Shown: positions 63,071-64,000 of the stretch, piece by piece
Position numbering within the stretch: position 1 is the first letter of the stretch
Layout: each line of letters starts with the position of its first letter
Assembly (NCBI GenBank): GCA_963920525.1
Contig: OY986437.1
Location: forward strand, 195,629,511 to 195,693,510
DNA: 64,000 nucleotides
Direction of reading: 5' to 3'
Source of the DNA: Dichetophora obliterata
Taxonomy: Eukaryota; Arthropoda; Insecta; Diptera; Sciomyzidae
The notes under the pieces: generated by a model
Told to the model about the DNA's origin: nothing
Databases searched by the model: none
Seen by the model: the letters and a program-made list of their open reading frames with translations, nothing else
Program-made: the position numbers and the translations under genes

Positions 63071-63419
63071 TATAATATTTGTATAAAAGCAATATAGAAA
63101 ATCAAATATAATTCCATAAAACAGGGAAAAAAATTAAACTTATTCGATGTAGTGTAAAGTAAATTTTATGGGTTGTTGTTGACTTTTAATTATATTAAGC
63201 TATCATTGCACGTTGAAAAAAATATTAGTTTAAAATATTTATAGCATATAATATTTGTGTAAAAGCAATATACAGAACCAAATGTAATTGCATAAAACAC
63301 TGGAAAAAATTTAACTTATTCAATGTACTGCAAAGTAAATTTTATGCGTTGCTGTTGCTTTTTAATTTTATTAAGCTATTATTGCACGTTGAAAAAAATT
63401 AGTTTAAAATATTTATCTA
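63071..63419. repeat. Two tandem units of about 176 bp
   Basis: TATAATATTTGTATAAAAGC begins at 63071 and its copy TATAATATTTGTGTAAAAGC at 63247. Both units continue through TTATTGCACGTTGAAAAAAA-type sequence. Divergence is modest. It could be the edge of a satellite or of a duplicated repeat; the sequence after 63420 shows nothing else I can support. Confidence 0.8.
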
Positions 63420-64000
63420 TCTCAAAGACTTGAAATTTTCTTTACGTAAACAATAAAAAAAAATATTCCATAAAGGTTTTTTAATGCATCTTTTTCCCGC
63501 TAGGTGGCGTAAAAAGTAGTCGTTTTTAGACAGGATCAAAATATTTTGGTCCCAATTAATCGGAAACAAAAAATCAAAGATCATATTAACAAGGGTACTT
63601 GTCGCTACAACCTTGTCTTTTTATTTAATTATGAAGTTTTGTTACAATTTGCAATCGCTATGGGAATCTTAAGGATTAAATGTTACAGATTTTTTTAAAA
63701 ACTCACTCCAATTTCTTACTATTGGGCGAAACTCACAATAAATGTCTTAAATTAGGTTTTTTATTTTTTTTTTTCAACGTGCAATGTCAATTTAAATTTA
63801 GAAGTTCAAATATGTTAATTTGTAAGAATTTTGGAAAAGAAAATATTTTCTACCATTTCCAAAACAAATCTATTATTTTTATCGTTTTTAGCTAGTTTTA
63901 AATAAAAAAAAAATCATCAACAGCTGAGCTATGGCAGACTGAATATATTTAACACAAAATTTTAAAGTTATTTGTAAAGAGGTTGCTTTAATGCATTTTT

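Noticed and set aside
1..64000. LTR retrotransposons or endogenous retrovirus
   Set aside because: No pair of long direct repeats with TG...CA ends and no gag-pol or protease-integrase motifs were seen; the RT-coding elements are all non-LTR.

Overview
The window looks like intergenic, repeat-dense DNA from a large, AT-rich insect genome. A higher fly (Brachycera) is most likely: P-type, mariner, Tc1, hAT, PIF/Harbinger, piggyBac and Helitron elements, CR1/Jockey-group LINEs and many small inverted-repeat elements lie side by side, with short spliceosomal introns in several transposase genes. The species is an inference. I found no convincing host gene, no real tRNA or rRNA gene, no CRISPR array and no prokaryotic operon structure. 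Almost everything supportable is mobile DNA, mostly nested, and target-site duplications (TSDs) let the insertion order be read. Layout: 1-4.87 kb holds a TA-flanked MITE and a Tc1/mariner/IS630-type transposon (2038-3315) with a frameshifted transposase. 4.87-13.29 kb is one element with CCCAGTGGGC ends, split by a 6.8 kb PIF/Harbinger element (5448-12216, TSD CTG) and by a repeat rich in AAAGCGCTTT-like words; the Harbinger element itself carries a Tc1-like element (9799-11492) and a small MITE. 14.4-18.6 kb is a hAT element (TSD GTGAAACT) whose transposase gene was hit by a second hAT-type MITE (TSD TACCCGAT) and which holds a tRNA-derived SINE. 18.6-22 kb has 41-bp and 141-bp tandem repeats, a foldback-like palindrome, a Tc1 relic and a small SANT-domain transposon. 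23.9-26.8 kb has a non-autonomous hAT (TSD CTATAAAT) and a Helitron-type element (A|TC...CTAG|T) carrying a TTAA-flanked piggyBac-type MITE. 27.5-32.8 kb has a deleted P element and a cluster of CATGGTAGAA-ended MITEs with 8-bp TSDs, one carrying a LINE fragment with its own 12-bp TSD. 33.1-37.3 kb is a decayed LINE with an FP-like ORF1. 37.4-49.2 kb is a very large inverted repeat whose right arm is split by about 9.2 kb that contains a near-complete P element with a five-exon THAP-type transposase gene. 49.7-55.6 kb is a LINE on the minus strand with both ORFs open (PHD-finger ORF1, endonuclease-reverse transcriptase ORF2) and a striking branched 3' UTR structure. 56.4-64 kb has a broken piggyBac gene with a fresh 112-bp tandem duplication, a second SINE copy, a mariner fragment interrupted by the second CCCAGTGGGC element, and further MITEs. 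The genes do not form a pathway. Each autonomous-type gene mobilises, or once mobilised, its own family, and the small elements probably parasitised those enzymes. The best leads are the open CR1-group LINE with its 3' structure, the P family with its CTCCAATC-flanked end duplicated, the tRNA-headed SINE, three unrelated MITEs that share GGGTATTCA termini and TA targets, and the two CCCAGTGGGC elements with tRNA-like modules.
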